64,000 nucleotides of DNA from Amblyomma americanum (Eukaryota; Arthropoda; Arachnida; Ixodida; Ixodidae). Below are positions 1-9,314 of the stretch, piece by piece. The notes under the pieces are model-generated. The model was not told where the DNA came from, did not search any database, and saw only the letters and a program-made list of their open reading frames with translations. The position numbers were made by a program, and so were the translations under genes. How positions within the stretch are numbered: position 1 is the stretch's first letter; each line of letters starts with the position of its first letter. The DNA is taken from the NCBI RefSeq assembly GCF_052857255.1, contig NC_135498.1:114059634-114123633 (forward strand). Direction: 5' to 3'.

Positions 1-1043
1 CGTTGGTGTGCATCTCAATTTTGTATGCAGAGTTGGTTGGGCAGCGTCCCCTGTAGATTTTGTTTTTGATTACATTTTCCCGATTAATGCGAAGCATCTG
101 CCTGCAAGGACTTTAAATACACTCCTATTTGATCACCTTGCCCATTTCCCGCAACATACTGTGAATGCTACAGATGCGTCTTGGCCCGACCGGAAGGCAG
201 CGGTTCGTATTTTTTCAGTCTCTCTTGTGGAGTTTTTCGGTTAGAATTTCGGATTACACAACAATATTTCTAGCAGAGTTTATGGCTCTTGGGCTGGCCG
301 CTTTGAAAATTCCCACAGCCGTTTCTCAGGTGATATTCCTCGAAGATTATTTCTATGTTTTGTTGGTGCTGGAGTCCATACGAAACGCTTTTTTTGAGAC
401 GCTCAAGAAAGTTTTTGATTCCTGTATGGATGAAAGAGCTGCGCTTTGTTTGGATACCAGGTCACTGCGGCATTTTATTCAAAGGAAGCCGCAGAATGTT
501 TGGCAAAATCAGCTCTAAATGCACGAGTTGCCTGTAGCGTCCCTAAACTGGTTCTTTTCGGTATGACTCGATTTCAGCTTTTTCAGTTTATAACTGCCAC
601 GTACAACGATCCTTTACTCTCTACTGTTGACTACCAACATCTAATGTATTTATTGAAGGCTTGTGCGTGTAAAACCCGGCGGTGTGAGGTAGCGATGACA
701 CTCGTGCGGTGCAGGATTCCCCGTTTAAATCTTTACTTATGTAGATGCGGGTTCAGTCCCACAAACCTCTGTGCGGCTCGTGGTGAAGTCGAGGCATTGG
801 AGCATTTTTTACTCTCTTGCCGGAGGTTTGCACATCAGAGGAGAGAACACCTAGAAATTCCCATTACAAATTTGGGTCTCAATTTCTCAGTTCCCCTCCT
901 CCTCTCTTTCGGCGCGAGTGCCAGGGGCTTTACATTGCATCAAGGTTGCGAATACTTCCACAGTTAGATAACAGCTACCGGCAGAATTCCTTGCTAATTG
1001 TTTCCAAAATTTCTGAATTTAAAAGAGCGCTTGGGTATTTTCA
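1..1043 (+). pseudogene. LINE ORF2 3' part (RNase H and C-terminal Cys region), copy 1
   Basis: This is the 3' end of a non-LTR retrotransposon ORF2, cut by the window start. Three frames are needed. The first two hold an RNase H domain: TDAS with the first catalytic Asp, then AEFMAL with the Glu, then WIPGHCGI, whose Arg-free W-x-PGH signature is typical of LINE RNases H. The third frame (446-967) holds a C-terminal Cys motif (CRCGFSPTNLC) followed by LEHFLLSCRRF. At least two frameshifts make it dead. A longer sister copy lies at 59440-61312, where position 60269 corresponds to base 1 here. RNase H places it in the I-like superclade; the exact clade is inference. It ends at the Tigger inserted at 1044. 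Confidence 0.85.
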
Positions 1044-2334
1044 CAAGTGTAGAATCTCGATAAACGGAAGTCGGTTACACAGAACCTACGCTTATATGGA
1101 ACAAACGCCTCGCAGTAGGTTGGTTTTGTATTAAGGCAATGTAAAAAATCTCGTTAATCGGAACAAAAATTTTCTGACCACCGTACAAACGGAGGCGAAA
1201 ATAGGCTCGAAACCGAAACTTGACCTGAAAGCACCGCCCCACCTCTGTACGCATCACTGCCCCCCACTCTTTCCGAGTTTTGTCTGTGGACGTTTCCGGT
1301 TTTTTCGTAAACTGCAACCGCATCGCTTTCTTTCTGTCACGGTCTGTTTGCAGTTGTGCTCAGCTAGGCTTAAGCCTTACATCCGCTGTTGAGCGTCGTC
1401 TGCGACATTTCGTCGCGAAGTCAGCATCCGATGGCAGCGACCTCACAATGCCCTTATGTTAGAAAGGGAGGTGGAGATAATCAACGACTTCGAGAGTGGT
1501 CGCTTCACATAAACAGCGCTTGCGACGAACTACGCTGTCCCCAGGAGCAGCCTCACGAGGATACTTCAGGACAAAGATAAGCTGCGGCAGGTTTTCGGGA
1601 CGTCACGCTTTGGCCCTAAAAAAACGGCTGCGGGTGGCCAACCACGAATATCTGGAGAAGACCTGGTGTTTTGACTGCGGAGAGCCCGGAGTGAAAACAT
1701 TCCGATCAGCGGGCCACTCATTCACGCGCAAGCAGAAGAATTTGTTCTGCAGCTCGGCATCGACGGTTTCTGGTGAAGCGAAGGGTGGTTGACGAGATTT
1801 AAAGATCCGGATGGCATAGTGTGTCGTGCCGTTTCAGGGGAGGCTGCCGCTGCAGACACGACAGCATGCGGGGACTGGCGATCAAGACGGCTCCCCAAAA
1901 TTATGCAGAAGTGAGCAGCCTGTCAAGTATGGGTGGCGCCATACAAAGAAAACGGTTGCGACAGATAAAACAAGCAAACATAAAGTCCTTTTTCACAAGC
2001 CAATAAATTGCAGTTCCCACTGATTTCCACGGAATAAGTGGACTATTGACATATTTTATTAATATTTCAGTAGTGCTATGAAAAAAAAGTTCACTGCTTA
2101 CTGCTTTTCTGCAATAAAGTTTGTGCCCATAGTGTACCGTTCTCTTTATTATCTAGATTTTGCATTTGAGATCCGCTTCCGCGGAGATTGCCATCTGCGC
2201 GCACACCTGTCTCGTCGGCACCAAGCAACGCGGAACGGATTGCGAAATCCTGAACCTTCTCTCTCTAAACGAAACCTCTGATAAACGAAACTTATTTTTC
2301 CGGCTCCTCGAGGTTCCTTTTTACGAGAGTCCAC
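1044..2334 (+). mobile_element. Tigger/pogo-type DNA transposon, internally deleted
   Basis: The left end (1044 onward) reads like CAGTAGAATCTCGATAAA, clearer in the sister copy at 61316. The right end, read in reverse from 2334, begins GTGGACTCTCGTAAAAAGG, so the two form imperfect terminal inverted repeats. TA dinucleotides flank the element (2335-2336 on the right; 61314-61315 in the sister), as expected for Tc1/mariner-pogo elements. At 1.3 kb it is roughly half the usual length of an autonomous Tigger, and the coding part lacks the catalytic domain. It sits in the 3' region of a LINE. Confidence 0.8.
1447..2006 (+). pseudogene. Tigger transposase remnant: CENP-B-type DNA-binding half and C-terminal tail only
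   Basis: Frame 1 reads EVEIINDFESGRFT, stop, TALATNYAVPRSSLTRIL, a CENP-B N-terminal helix-turn-helix. It continues after a second stop with NIPISGPLIHAQAEEF and GWLTRF, matching the second CENP-B/Tigger DNA-binding helix bundle and ending near LPKIMQK at about 1911. No DDE catalytic domain follows. The other frame (ORF ending at 2006) gives RQIKQANIKSFFTSQ, which resembles the short C-terminus of pogo transposases and contains a QxxIxxFF PCNA-box pattern at 1971-1994. A deletion therefore joined the DNA-binding half to the tail. Stops lie near 1510, 1672 and 1789. Family assignment is from motif recognition. Confidence 0.75.
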
Positions 2335-2640
2335 TATGCTTAATTCTCAGGAAATCTCTCACGAGATTTTGTTTGTTCCTTTTAATTTTATTTACTCTCA
2401 AATTTCACCCAAAGCACAATCGTTAGCTTGACACCAGTTTGCCCTATTCTACGGGGTCTCCCTACCCAACCCTGGCCAATCCCCCATCGTGGGTATGTGC
2501 CCTGTCACGAAGGCAACAACAACTCGCTCGATGCCACAGCCATTACATTCATGCTATCATCATCTGTCTTATGTGGTCCTCTCTTCATGAGATTGCCGTT
2601 ACGTAACAATATATACTTCAAACCTGCCGACCTCCATGTG
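2335..2640. other. Flank of Tigger; probable LINE-derived non-coding sequence
   Basis: There is no convincing ORF. It contains a stretch with GGTCTCC, CCAATCCCCCATCGTGGGTA and TGTGCC that also occurs inverted near 51149-51180, beside another LINE fragment. This suggests 3' UTR or linker sequence of a LINE. The part directly after the Tigger may be the continuation of the LINE interrupted at 1044. Confidence 0.35.
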
Positions 2641-3230
2641 GCGGCAGTTTTCCGGAAAGATGGATAGATGGAAACAATTATTATTAGAGGAAAAAAATCT
2701 CCCAGGGTGAGCCCCTGCTGGTCCATGAATCTATGGGCTTGTGCTTCACATAAAGTGCGATCCACAAGCCTTTTCTGGCCGGCGGGCTGAGCGGTCTATA
2801 AAGCAGCCTCCCAGGAAGATTGATTAGGATTGGGGGTGGGGGTACGGCCTGTATGGAAGGTAGTGAAAAATTGTGGATCTGGGCATGCCACAACTGTTAC
2901 AATAAGGAGGAATTGTGGGGTGAGAGCGTGAGAGACGGTAGGGTGAAATAAAGCAGCCCGTCTGTAGCTGTCGCCATGTGGCGCTGGATAAGCACGGCAA
3001 GGTACTTTGGCTGGTTGCAATGCCATGCGGCAGAGTTTGTAGAATGTGTTGATTTGCTGATATGTATAAAGGACCGAAGGAGCCTCTTGCGCAGGGTTGG
3101 GTGCCTGATCGTCCGCGTTCCGAGAGGAGAGTTTTTGGGATATTCGTTCCGAAATTGTGACGCAAACCCTTGTCGTACAACGTTCCCGGTAGTGCAATGC
3201 GATATCTTGTTAAATATAGCTTACATGTCC
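2640..3230 (-). pseudogene. LINE ORF2 3' end (RNase H tail, C-terminal region), family beta
   Basis: Minus-strand reading gives PNPAQEAPSVLYTYQQINTF, AYPAPHGDSYRRAALF and the terminal LCEAQAHRFMDQQG, spread over two frames. The same protein segment occurs on the plus strand at 24960-25640, 32540-33185 and 63740-64000. There it is preceded by IPGHASIPFNERVHALARE, the last RNase H motif. The 3' edge has a short ATCC-type microsatellite (reading CCATC on the minus strand), the usual tail of this family. It is 5'-truncated and frameshifted. Confidence 0.8.
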
Positions 3231-3360
3231 TCGTTAAGCTAGAAGCCAGCTTGCAACAGGGATTCGAACTGACAACATATGCACCTTCAGGTGCTTGCCT
3301 CCCTAGACTATGATATCAAATTGTATTGCAATCGTTCGTCGTACAGAGTTTCGTTTCCGT

Positions 3361-3409
3361 GTGATTGATTGATTTATTGATTGATTGATTGGTTGATTGA
3401 TTGATTGAA
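3361..3409 (+). repeat. (GATT)n microsatellite, tail of a minus-strand retroelement
   Basis: Roughly twelve GATT units with one ATTT and one GGTT interruption. Read on the minus strand it is an (AATC)n tail preceded by AATAAAAG, a polyadenylation-like signal. It is therefore best read as the 3' end of a 5'-truncated retroelement lying at about 3361-3790 on the minus strand. Confidence 0.6.
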
Positions 3410-3790
3410 GAACTTTTATTGCTATCAGAAAAGACGTTTGTCTCCGTCACCCTGCAAGCAAGCCTTGGGGACGGGGAGTTGCGCGTACGCGGTTAGAGGC
3501 TGGCTGGCAGTACCTGACTGGTAGCGGCCAATTGCGCCAGATGGATGGTGGTGTTGTGAAACTTCTACGTCTACATGATTTCCGTGCTGCGGGAGGGTCC
3601 GAATATTCGCAGTTTGGTTCGCAACCGATATGCGCAAACACATAAGCTCAGAGGAAAGAACTTTGATGCATGTGCCAACATTACGCGTAATGTAGCCAGG
3701 GACTGTAATACTTTGGCCTTCCCACTGGTAAGCCGTGTGAAATGTCTCTGCTGAATTTTTTGTCGCATTAAATAGGATCATATCACGGGA
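3410..3790 (-). other. Unrecognised 3' sequence of a minus-strand retroelement, 118-codon open frame
   Basis: An open frame runs on the minus strand from 3781 to 3425 (starts MILFNATKNSAETF, ends LQGDGDKRLF). I recognise no domain. Its stop codon sits just upstream of the AATAAA-like signal and (AATC)n tail at 3361-3409. That arrangement suits the 3' end of an element or a processed transcript. Function unknown. Confidence 0.3.
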
Positions 3791-3949
3791 ATGTCTGGAG
3801 ATTAATGCAGTACCCGAAAAATTTACAGGATTGCACTTAAGTCTGCTTAAATATGTAAATCCGAAAGCCTTTCCCTTTGCTCTCTGCCTTCATTTATTCA
3901 TTTTATTTTTGTTTCATTTTAATATTTGAAAATTTGATATATTTTTAAA

Positions 3950-4760
3950 ACGGAATCTTTATTGGCCGCAGGTTGAGCAGATTCGCGTCATTCCTGGAGA
4001 GCAGTGCTGCGCATGCGTGAGGAGCATTGACGACACACGGCGCATTTCTCTCTCTCTCTCTCTCGCTCCCTAGTCACAATTGCGCATGTGCCACTAGTAG
4101 CACCGAGCCACAGGTGTTCCGCCGCTGCGCAGCGCGGCGCCTTTCCTCGAAATGCAACTTTCATTTCAACTTTTTTATTTTTCTGTTCCTCCCGCCTTCA
4201 TCCCTTCCTTTACGGCGCAGTTCGGGTGCCCGCCGAGATATATGAGACGGTTACTGTGCTTTGCGTGCTCGCCGCACCGCCTGGCGTGATGTCACACCGC
4301 GCGGCTTGCCGCCGCCGCCGTTTGGTATTACTTCACAACGCGTTCCTCGTCGTTGCGCTCGCCACCACTCGCTTCGCCAGCTGTGTCGCATGCCTGATAA
4401 TATGCCGCAGGATTAAAAAGGAGAGCTTGCGAGCGCCACAACCGCAGTTGTGTCGTATTTAATGCGACAACAACACAGATTGACAACCAGACAGACCTGG
4501 ACTTGCAATCAAGTTTAACTAAGGCTGACCATGCTATCCCTTACCTTTCGCTACGTATATCCTGGCATATTCAAGCTAAGCCACTTAACTGCAGCGTTCA
4601 TTGCGTGACCCCACTCTCGCGATCAACCATTAATTTAACCGCCGCCTGCCAGGGTAGGCGCGTTGCCTATCCAGTGTGCGGAACGCACTAAACGATAGAG
4701 GCGAAGCCGCGTCTACTTACCCGATACACTGCAGCTTTCGCTCTCTAACAATATTTAGCA
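3950..4760 (+). repeat. Dispersed repeat family delta, copy 1
   Basis: The same sequence recurs in order at 22060-22270 (5' part), 25650-25866 and 26997-27690, and 33220-34090. Landmarks are GGCCGCAGGTTGAGCAG, a TCTC run, CATGCGCCACTAGTAG, a Ruka-like stretch (TTTACGGCGCAGTTCGGGTG), GATATATGAGACGGTTACTG, and the distal CGCGATCAACCATTAA / TATCCAGTGTGCGGAACGCA. No conserved ORF spans the copies. It is moderately GC-rich with several dinucleotide runs. The element class cannot be decided from what I can see. Confidence 0.7.
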
Positions 4761-5190
4761 CTAGTTGAACAGCAACTATTTTTTATGTTTTCTTTTTCTC
4801 TGTTTTTTTTATTTTCTTTTTCTTTCTATAGTTTTTCTATTTGAAGTTTTTTACTTCTAATATTTTTATTTTTATTTAGTTTGCGGTTTCCTTTTGTTCT
4901 TAGTTATTTTTTATATACTCAGTGAGCTTCTCACGCATTTACAACGTTTTTCATCAATTCAGTCTCGCCGAACCTGCTCGAAACGCAGCATGTATTTTGG
5001 TAATTGACTTATTCAAATAATTAACTAACATTAATTAATCAGCCAAGCTTTTCCCATTTAGAGATCAACTCACGCTACCTAACACAATCAAACTTCAGCA
5101 CATTTACTTCTTTAGAACGACATAATCATGCGGGAAAATTTGCGTACACTTCTTGCTGACGCGTCAACCTTTATAATGCTTTCGCATTAT
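4761..5190. other. AT-rich spacer, no gene seen
   Basis: This contains a T-rich block at about 4776-4915 (TTTTTATTTTC-type sequence) and otherwise low-complexity AT-rich DNA. No ORF, tRNA-like fold or clear repeat boundary is visible. Confidence 0.5.
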
Positions 5191-5445
5191 TAGGAAATCG
5201 AAGTGTGGAGCAATGGGAGGAGATGTTGACAAGAGACCACTGTGAGGTCCAGAAATATCTAATACAGCGAGCTCAAAGGGCAGCAGCAGCAGCAGCCAAC
5301 AATGCGCCCTGTATCAAGGGCAGCCAACCAATGGGAAAGGTGGAAGAATTCACTGGAACAGATCCCGGGAGATCAACGAAGACGAAGCGGCCAGGAACCA
5401 CCACATGACAAATTTAAAGCCAAATAAAGGGTTTTCTCGCTCACT
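5190..5445 (+). pseudogene. LINE ORF2 extreme 3' end with 3' UTR
   Basis: The frame from 5205 reads QWEEMLTRDHCEVQKYL and IQRAQRAAAAAANN. This resembles the C-terminal W-E-x-L / RA-alanine-rich end found on many tick LINE ORF2 proteins. A short 3' UTR follows with AATAAAGGG at about 5424 and a TCTC-type tail. It is a severely 5'-truncated copy; the family is inferred from this C-terminal pattern only. Confidence 0.6.
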
Positions 5446-5461
5446 CACCATCCCGGTGCAC

Positions 5462-5482
5462 GAGGAGGAGGAGGAGGAGGAG
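5462..5482 (+). repeat. (GAG)n microsatellite
   Basis: Seven GAG-type units lie at the junction between two LINE fragments. It probably marks the tail or target of one of them. Confidence 0.7.
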
Positions 5483-5499
5483 AAAATTTTATTTTACTC

Positions 5500-5875
5500 T
5501 GGGATTTTTGTGCATCTTCAAAGATGTTCTTGCAGCGATTTCTCACGTTCTCGCCTTCATTGGGGGAAGTCGTGAGGAGCGTCAGTACGGTGGATGATGC
5601 AGCTATACAACGCTTTATTCATGGGGTTTCGTCGCTACAGCCTCCCTTCCTGCACTTGGAAACATTCGAAAAACAAACAAACGAAGTATGCAAATCATCC
5701 AAGCTCAAGCTATGAGGACTTTCCTAGGATTGTCGAAATGTGCCTCTACAGCCGCACCTGTACTCATCGCCCAGGAGTATCCAATCCCTACCTACCAACA
5801 GTTGACGCACTGAGGGCAGATTTTCGATACACATCCCGGGTTCCCACACACCATCTTGTCAGGTAGACTGACAAG
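5500..5875 (+). pseudogene. LINE reverse transcriptase C-terminal fragment
   Basis: Two frames give GEVVRSVSTVDDAAIQRF and, shifted, LYNALFMGFRRYSLP, then AMRTFLGLSKCASTAAP in a third. This corresponds point for point to 57790-57975 of the fuller LINE (LYTALFIGILRYS, LGLPKCASTAAT). It is the region after the RT thumb, before RNase H. It ends within a hairpin at 5841-5887. Confidence 0.7.
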
Positions 5876-5887
5876 ATGGTGAGTGGG
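5841..5887. repeat. Short perfect hairpin at a LINE breakpoint
   Basis: The arms CACCATCTTGTCA and TGACAAGATGGTG face each other across a loop of about seven bases. The left arm is LINE sequence (compare the CACACCATCTTG in the longer LINE near 58051); the right arm is its inverse. It looks like a template-switch inversion at the end of the LINE fragment. Confidence 0.6.
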
Positions 5888-5899
5888 AATTATATTTAG

Positions 5900-5988
5900 T
5901 TCCTGCTTGAGTGGAAACTTTTAATTAGTTACTGCTTCAAGACTTTTGCTTGAAAAAGCAAAAGGTACGAAGCAGGAACAAATTAAAA
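5900..5988. repeat. Nested hairpin, possible MITE remnant
   Basis: The outer arms GTTCCTGCTT and AAGCAGGAAC enclose an inner perfect hairpin, CTTTTGCTT / AAGCAAAAG, near 5943-5966. There is no coding signal. The unit is short and could be a foldback element fragment. Confidence 0.4.
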
Positions 5989-6204
5989 TTTTAAAATCAC
6001 AGAGCCGATCCTCATGGGCCAGGAAACGTCTTACGCATGAAGGAATAGGATTACTGTATGCTGCACTGGTACGTACTTCTGACTTATGCTCTCTGAGGAA
6101 ACTGAGGTGCAGTGGCGGTTTTTATGCGTTGCATATTGCAATCACTCAGTTCAGCCCTTGGGCGCGGCCGGGCAGCCACCAAACTACGTGACGTGACGTC
6201 ACGA

Positions 6205-7520
6205 CAGCCAGAGGGTGAAACTAGTACAGGCATATATACTAAGTAGGATCAGCTACGCGACCCCCTTCCTCAAGATAGGGGCAACAGAAAAAAGGCAGCT
6301 TGATGCCATAATCAAGAAAAGCTATAAGAAGGCGCTGGGCTTGCCAATAAGCACCTCAAACGAAAGGCTACTAAATATGGGGCTTCACAACAACTGGAGT
6401 GAGATAGCTGAAGCGGTAAGATCAGCGCAGCTAGATAGGCTCAGCAGGACGAGCACCGGCAGAGCTATACTAGAAGCGGTCGACAGGCAAACCGACAGGG
6501 GGATGCAAAAGAAACAAGACATTCCAAAATGTGCTAGGGAAAAGATCAGAGTAGACCCATTGCCCAAAAATATGCACCCAGAATTCAACAAGGAAAGAAG
6601 GGAAAAGAGGGCAGAAGCCATGGCCAGAGGACTGGACAGTCTAGATAAGAAAGCAGTGGCATACACAGATGCAGCAAGTGGGAAGCTAGGAGCAGCCGTG
6701 GCCTCAGTGGTCAACGGAAAGGGGGAACCTGAGATAGCAGCATCCATTCGAAGCCGCAACCCGGAAACGGCGGAAGAAGTCGCAATAGCGCTCGCATGCG
6801 TAGGAACGCAGGCCAAAATTATAGCTAGTGACAGCAAAACTGCAGTCTACAATTATGGCAGAGGGAGGATTGCCTTAGAAGCAGCACAAATTCTAAAAAA
6901 GACGGAAATTGGGAGGGACGTACGCATCGTGTGGGTAACAGCTCACGCATCCATCCCTGGAAACGAGGCGGCAAACACCCTGGCTCGAGACCTCTACTTC
7001 CGAGCCAGGGGAGAGCCGCCCGACTGCAAGGACCTGGATGAGAGACTGATCAGCTATGCAGAAATAATAGAGAGCTATAGAAGTCAAAGGAGGATTTTCC
7101 CTCCGCCGGACAAAACACTAGGGAATAAAGAAGCTACAACATGGCGTAGACTACAAGCTGGGAACTTCATAAACCCGGTGTGGGCATCACACGTATTTTG
7201 GGAAAAGGAAATAGAGGAAAAATGCAAAAAATGTGAGAATAGGGGGACCCTAGATCACATCATTTGGGAATGTACACACTCCCCAGGGATTAAAGAAGGA
7301 ATAAATAGCAAGGAAGCCTGGGAAACCCTTCTGCAAAGCGCGGACCCCGCCGTGCAGAAAAAGTCATTCACCTGGCACTGGAGGCCGCAAGAGACCAAGA
7401 ACTCTATGCCTGCCTTTAGATGCGAGGCTCCCGGCCCCCACCCCTAGGCCTGCGTCCAGAGATGGGGAGTAGGGGAGCCTCTTCTCTGGTGGAAATAAAG
7501 GTTTTTGGAATGGAATGGGA
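6205..7520 (+). mobile_element. 5'-truncated LINE with long ORF2 3' half and intact 3' end
   Basis: The body is ORF2 from after the RT thumb to the stop at 7445-7447. It is followed by a short 3' UTR with AATAAAGG (about 7495) and a TGGAA-repeat tail at about 7507-7519. A reversed, much shorter copy of the same 3' end lies at 51303-51458, which fixes the 3' boundary. The copy seems younger than most in the window because its reading frame is unbroken. Confidence 0.8.
6215..7447 (+). CDS. LINE ORF2 fragment: RT C-terminus, RNase H, C-terminal Cys domain (410 codons)
   Basis: This is one uninterrupted frame. Residues about 1-60 look like the end of an RT thumb (YILSRISYATPFLKIG). RNase H follows at about 140-260 with the expected acidic residues: AYTDAAS (first Asp), ETAEEVAIALA (Glu), IIASDSKTAV (second Asp) and VTAHASIPGNEAAN. 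A C-terminal block CKKCENRGTLDHIIWEC has the C-x2-C-x-H-x-C pattern common after LINE RNase H. The endonuclease and the RT palm are missing through 5' truncation, so it cannot encode an autonomous element. The first Met at 6215 lies inside the original protein and is not a genuine start. Confidence 0.85.
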   Translation: MKLVQAYILSRISYATPFLKIGATEKRQLDAIIKKSYKKALGLPISTSNERLLNMGLHNNWSEIAEAVRSAQLDRLSRTSTGRAILEAVDRQTDRGMQKKQDIPKCAREKIRVDPLPKNMHPEFNKERREKRAEAMARGLDSLDKKAVAYTDAASGKLGAAVASVVNGKGEPEIAASIRSRNPETAEEVAIALACVGTQAKIIASDSKTAVYNYGRGRIALEAAQILKKTEIGRDVRIVWVTAHASIPGNEAANTLARDLYFRARGEPPDCKDLDERLISYAEIIESYRSQRRIFPPPDKTLGNKEATTWRRLQAGNFINPVWASHVFWEKEIEEKCKKCENRGTLDHIIWECTHSPGIKEGINSKEAWETLLQSADPAVQKKSFTWHWRPQETKNSMPAFRCEAPGPHP

Positions 7521-7720
7521 AAGCTGGGCCCCAACTCGCGCGGTCGCGCGCGGCCGCAGCCAGCACATGACTCCCGCTCCTCCCGCTAGGGGCGCTGCGC
7601 CGGCGCGTGACGTCACGGAGGAAAAGCTGGGCCCCAACTGGCGCGGTCGCGCGCGGCCGCAGCCACCACCTGACTCCCGCTCCTCCCGCTAGGGGCGCTG
7701 CGCTATGATTGACGTCACGG
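7521..7720 (+). repeat. Two tandem copies of a 103-bp GC-rich unit
   Basis: AAGCTGGGCCCCAACT starts at 7521 and again at 7624, giving a 103-bp period. Each unit carries a GCGCGGTCGCGCGCGGCCGC core, a CTCCCGCTCCTCCCGCTAGG stretch and a TGACGTCA palindrome (7608-7615 and 7710-7717). The copies differ by a few bases. A related CGCGGCC / TGACGTCA block also lies on the other side of the LINE at about 6160-6205, so the LINE may have inserted in this array. Confidence 0.8.
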
Positions 7721-7755
7721 CATATGTATAAAAGAGCTGCGCTCCTTCGCGGGGG
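7701..7755 (+). promoter_or_regulatory. Promoter-like sequence: CRE-type palindrome and TATA box
   Basis: TGACGTCA at 7710-7717 is followed by TATAAAAG at 7727-7734. The upstream CpG-rich tandem unit repeats the TGACGTCA site 102 bp earlier. These are standard RNA polymerase II core and CREB/ATF-type motifs, but no convincing ORF begins downstream. It may be the promoter of a transposon or relic gene. Motif match only. Confidence 0.4.
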
Positions 7756-7900
7756 AAGTCTTATACCCCTGTCACACGGGCATTTCGAGGGCCCTCGAAC
7801 CGATAGTCTATCGACTCAAAGGCGATCGAGCGCTGCTACACGGGCAGTTTCAATGGCGATCGAGTCGATAGCCTATCGAGTCAACGGAGCAGCACGGAAC
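7750..7900 (+). mobile_element. Probable DNA-transposon end (TACCCCTGTCACAC terminus)
   Basis: TACCCCTGTCACACGGGC at about 7752 resembles the terminus of the MITE whose right end is at 16288 (TTACCCCTGTCACAC in reverse). It is followed by symmetrical ATCGAGTCGATAG / CTATCGAC motifs typical of subterminal repeats. I could not find the matching right end, so the extent is unknown. Confidence 0.4.
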
Positions 7901-8900
7901 TCCAACGAGATATGCAACGCATTCTTGGCTTAAACAAGCTATGCCTGGCCATTTTTTTATCACGAAATAATGGAAGCAAGCATAGAGAGAGCAGTTGTTT
8001 ATCTTTATCTAGGTAACCGGAGATTCTGCGTTTCTTGCAACATCAAAAGAGAGAGCTTCAACTTTACCGGCTTGTTGCGCTTTCTAACAATCTATTTGAG
8101 AGAAAGAAGCAATAAGACGAGTGGTTCTCGAAGCAACTTAGAAACACAGGAGTGCACTCGTTCATAATCAAGGAGAACATAAATTTTTACATTCTTGTTA
8201 AGCCATTTCTACTTTCAAGGAGCCTTTCGCTTGGAAGCACTCACAAGCAAAAGCATATTAACAATGAAAACTACAGAAAGACGAGTGAATTAAAGGCAGC
8301 GAGCTTATACCTAAGGACTGCCTTTCCTGTTCAGGAGCTGTCTGATTGTCAACAATTTATTTCTCATGTGAAACACTAACTGTTACCTTTTATGGTTTTA
8401 TGAAGAATAACCTATGCAACGTGTTCAATTGCGCATCTCTCACCGGTACTAAAAACTGCCTTGTATGAAATAATTAAGAATAAAGAAGATTCTGCATGCT
8501 CGCCTAGATTATTATATCTTACATCTGAAGTTATTTCCTATGCTGAATACAATACAGTGTTTTATTGACAATGTAGTTGGAGCTTTTTTTTCGTGCGGAA
8601 GCTGAAAGAGTACTTTTCTAGCATGGAAGTGTGCACAATGAGAAATTTGCTGCGAAAAAGCTCGTGTTCTGAATAAATCCAGAGGGGCACGTTATTGACC
8701 TAAGGTTCAATGAGGCGAAAACCTTTATCGCGGTGTTGCTGCTTCTGTCACTGATGTGTGGTTAAAATGTGAAATACACAATTGTTTTTAAATCTTAAAT
8801 GCTCGAGACACTCGAGGGCGTTTGGGAGGCATATCCGTCTTATTCGACGCCTTTCCGCAAACATTCACCAGCGTCCTAGGCAAGGAGAGCTACATATGCG
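7900..8900. other. AT-rich DNA, no gene seen
   Basis: Only short unrelated frames occur on both strands. There is no recognised domain and no tandem repeat. A CTCGAGACACTCGAG near-palindrome sits at about 8802-8816. Confidence 0.5.
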
Positions 8901-8904
8901 TTGG

Positions 8905-9000
8905 CAGGAAGTAGCATAGTCATTTGCACGCTCCGCTGCCGAACGGAAGGATGGTGGTTGGAACCCCATCGGGCACAAAGATTTCTTTCCTATCGGGTTG
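8905..9000 (+). repeat. tRNA-derived SINE head (degenerate)
   Basis: An A-box-like TAGCATAGTCATTTGCACG is followed by GAACGGAAGGATGGTGG and a B-box-like GGTTGGAACCCC. The spacing suits a tRNA-derived pol III promoter. No cloverleaf can be closed, so this is not a functional tRNA. It differs from the Ruka head. Confidence 0.4.
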
Positions 9001-9314
9001 CTGAAGAACGTGACATCGGTCGGGACAGGCTAGTGGCAGCGAGTATGAGCCATTAAAGGCTTCGGCCTTAATATATTGCATGGAAAGGACTTTGTTGCGG
9101 GATATGAAAATGGCGTGCTTCAACGCACGCATAAATGCGCAGAGCTTTGTGCCTATATATCTTTTCGATCTTAATGTTCGCATGCTTATCTTTGGCGTTG
9201 AGAGCCGCGACACCGAAAGCGTTCACGAAAACACGAACTGACATCGCACAACTAACAGCGGCAATTTGGCACTTACCCTTCGTCAAAATGAGTGCTGTGT
9301 TTAAGCTGTATTGT

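Noticed and set aside
4027..4462. Protein-coding gene at 4027-4462
   Set aside because: The region is a dispersed repeat whose other copies do not keep the frame.
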